Positions 8,817-9,952 of a stretch of 9,952 bases of DNA are shown here, one piece after another; the stretch's first letter is position 1; every line of letters begins with the position of its first letter. The position numbers and the translations under genes are program-made. The DNA lies in NCBI GenBank assembly GCA_023818555.1, contig JAMWCG010000025.1:1-9952 (forward strand), in the 5' to 3' direction. This stretch comes from Candidatus Omnitrophota bacterium (GTDB lineage: Bacteria > Omnitrophota > Gorgyraeia > DTHP01). A model generated the notes under the pieces. That model was not told where the DNA came from, did no database searches, and saw only the letters and a list, made by a program, of their open reading frames with translations.

Positions 8817-9122
8817 ATGTCTGAAGAAAGAATTCGCATAAGATTGAAAGCCTATGACCATCGCGTTCTTGACCAGTCAGCTGCAGAGATTGTAGAGAGT
8901 GCGAAAAAGACCGGGGCAAAAGTAAGAGGTCCTATTCCTCTACCTACAAAATGGACGGTCTATACGGTTCTCCGTTCTCCGGTAATTGATAAGAAATCAC
9001 GGGAACAGTTTGAAATGAAAATTCACAAACGGATTATTGATATTCTGGAACCCACGAATAAAACCATGGAGGCTTTGCGGAAGTTAAACCTTCCGGCAGG
9101 AGTAGATGTGGAGATAAAATAG
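8817..9122 (+). CDS. rpsJ: 30S ribosomal protein S10 (NusE)
   Basis: Small-subunit head protein that also acts as NusE with NusB in transcription antitermination; 101 residues, near the usual 102-105. ATG 8817 follows GAGGAG (8808-8813) at 3 nt. Conserved blocks: [56 protein letters not shown] and the C-terminal [10 protein letters not shown]. The extended loop is unusual: residues 46-48 read WTV where E. coli has KER and most family members have charged residues, and residues 53-57 read RSPVI where many have a His-Val pair. It lies 18 bases after fusA, without tuf, and 4 bases before rplC, so it links the str genes to the S10 operon. Confidence 0.97.
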   Translation: MSEERIRIRLKAYDHRVLDQSAAEIVESAKKTGAKVRGPIPLPTKWTVYTVLRSPVIDKKSREQFEMKIHKRIIDILEPTNKTMEALRKLNLPAGVDVEIK

Positions 9123-9126
9123 AGAG

Positions 9127-9774
9127 ATGGAAGCACTCTTGGGCAAAAAAATCGGGATGACACAAGTCTTTGATGAAAAAGGGAAAGTTGTGCCCGTGAC
9201 TGTTCTTAAAGTAGGTCCCTGTTATATCTTACGCATCATTAAAGAAGAGAAAAATAATTACTATGCCTTGCAATTAGGATTTGAGGAGAGGAAAATAAAA
9301 AATTTAACTCGGCCAGAGTTGAAATTCTTTGAAAAAATAGGGGTAAAACCACAGCGTTATATCCGGGAAGTGAGAATTAATGTTGAGGAAATAAATAATT
9401 ACCGGGTAGGCGATTCCCTTGACTTAGATATATTTGCAGGAGCCGGTTATGTGGATGTCCAGGGTAATTCTCTGGGTAAAGGATTTCAGGGGGGGATGAA
9501 GCGTTGGGGATGGAAGGGAGGACCTAAGACACATGGGTCTATGTCTCATCGCCGCCCTGGCTCAATTGGCTCAAGTACCACCCCCGGCCGGGTCTTGAAA
9601 GGTAGGCATATGCCGGGGAGGATGGGAAATGAAAAAGTAACGGTAAAAAATTTGAAAATCATTTCTCGGGATAAAGAAAAAAATATTTTACTGGTAAAAG
9701 GAGCTGTCCCGGGAGCAGAGAATAATTTATTGATTGTAAAAAAATCTAAGAAACAACCCCAGGTGAAGCAATGA
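9127..9774 (+). CDS. rplC: 50S ribosomal protein L3
   Basis: Early-assembly protein of the large subunit whose central extension approaches the peptidyl-transferase centre; 215 residues (E. coli 209). It starts MEALLGKKIGMTQVFDEKGK, as the family does. No strong Shine-Dalgarno is seen (GAGAG at 9122-9126 is too close, GGAG at 9110-9113 is distant), so translation is probably coupled to rpsJ, whose stop is 4 bases upstream. The PTC-directed loop is KGFQGGMKRWGWKGGPKTHG (118-137) followed by SMSHRRPGSIGSSTTPGR (138-155) and HMPGRMGNEKVTV. The glutamine methylated by PrmB in E. coli (Gln150) aligns with T151, as in many non-proteobacteria, so that modification is not expected. It ends LLVKGAVPGAENNLLIVKK plus a short basic tail, and overlaps rplD by 4 bases. 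Confidence 0.98.
   Translation: MEALLGKKIGMTQVFDEKGKVVPVTVLKVGPCYILRIIKEEKNNYYALQLGFEERKIKNLTRPELKFFEKIGVKPQRYIREVRINVEEINNYRVGDSLDLDIFAGAGYVDVQGNSLGKGFQGGMKRWGWKGGPKTHGSMSHRRPGSIGSSTTPGRVLKGRHMPGRMGNEKVTVKNLKIISRDKEKNILLVKGAVPGAENNLLIVKKSKKQPQVKQ
9761..9766 (+). promoter_or_regulatory. Ribosome binding site of rplD inside rplC
   Basis: AGGTGA lies in the last codons of rplC, 4 nt before the rplD ATG at 9771. Together with the ATGA stop/start overlap it indicates translational coupling of L4 to L3. The same AGGTGA core precedes rpsG (6174-6179), so it appears to be a common Shine-Dalgarno form in this genome. Confidence 0.6.
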
Positions 9775-9952
9775 GTTCAGAGGAGAAAAACTATTTAGTG
9801 GTATACGATGCCGAGGGTAAAGAAAATGAGAAAATCCATCTTGACCCAGGGATTTTTGATGGCAAGGTTAATACGGAACTTCTCTATCAAGTAAAACTGA
9901 TGTATGAGGCGAGGCAGCGTCAGGGAACTGCTTCTACAAAGACACGGGGAGA
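9771..9952 (+). CDS. rplD: 50S ribosomal protein L4, N-terminal part (3'-truncated by window edge)
   Basis: Large-subunit protein lining the exit tunnel; in E. coli it also represses the S10 operon by acting on the mRNA leader. Only 60 complete codons are present before the window ends. The ATG overlaps the rplC stop as ATGA. The protein reads MSSEEKNYLVVYDAEGKENE, then IHLDPGIFDGKVNTELLYQV and the family signature YEARQRQGTASTKTRG (residues 45-60), which in complete proteins leads into the tunnel loop. The Ser/Glu-rich first seven residues form a short extension before the usual strand beginning YLVVYD. The S10 operon order rpsJ-rplC-rplD is standard, so rplW and rplB are expected next. Confidence 0.95.
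   Translation, partial: MSSEEKNYLVVYDAEGKENEKIHLDPGIFDGKVNTELLYQVKLMYEARQRQGTASTKTRG

Noticed and set aside
9540..9610. Loss of the L3 glutamine methylation site as a sign of something unusual
   Set aside because: The E. coli Gln150 position is commonly another residue outside the proteobacteria, so T151 here is ordinary.
1..9952. Mobile element, prophage, defence system, toxin-antitoxin or CRISPR content
   Set aside because: Almost every base belongs to a conserved housekeeping gene; the spacers are at most 72 bases and contain no transposase, repeat array or att-like site.

Overview
The window is a dense, single-strand block of core information-processing genes from a bacterium: the 3' part of rpoB, then rpoC, rpsL, rpsG, fusA, rpsJ, rplC and the first third of rplD. 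All eight genes read on the + strand. It is the classical rpoBC / str / S10 ribosomal super-cluster joined end to end. I see no mobile element, CRISPR array, tRNA or rRNA gene, and no gene of unknown function. No previously undescribed system is evident; the points of interest lie in operon architecture and in two possible RNA structures.

Organism. The RNA polymerase is of the large Gram-negative type. Beta-prime carries a long insertion (about 170 residues) in the trigger loop, the position of E. coli SI3, and beta has a charged insertion of about 125 residues before its C-terminal catalytic lysine region. This argues against Firmicutes and Actinobacteria. fusA is followed directly by rpsJ, with no tuf between them. 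That arrangement is known from Chlamydiae, where tuf sits near secE-nusG-rplK instead. Together with moderate base composition and AGA/AGG-rich coding, an uncultured lineage near the PVC group (Omnitrophota-like) is a reasonable but low-confidence guess.

Layout. Positions 2-5756 hold the two large polymerase subunits, with 1 base between them. rpsL starts 10 bases after rpoC. A 44-base AT-rich spacer with short direct repeats precedes rpsG. A 72-base spacer follows rpsG and leads to fusA; it contains a 9-bp inverted repeat and possibly a pseudoknot, and lacks a Shine-Dalgarno sequence. The last codons of fusA encode a GC-rich hairpin followed by six T residues, resembling an intrinsic terminator or attenuator at the str/S10 boundary. 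rpsJ, rplC and rplD then follow with gaps of 18 bases, 4 bases and a 4-base ATGA overlap.

How they work together. rpoB and rpoC products form the catalytic core of RNA polymerase. S12 and S7 (30S decoding centre and head) and EF-G drive and monitor translocation. S10 (also NusE, a transcription antitermination factor), L3 and L4 start the S10 operon. No convincing promoter is visible anywhere in the window, so the cluster probably depends on a promoter upstream of rpoB, with possible modulation at the fusA leader and the fusA-rpsJ junction.
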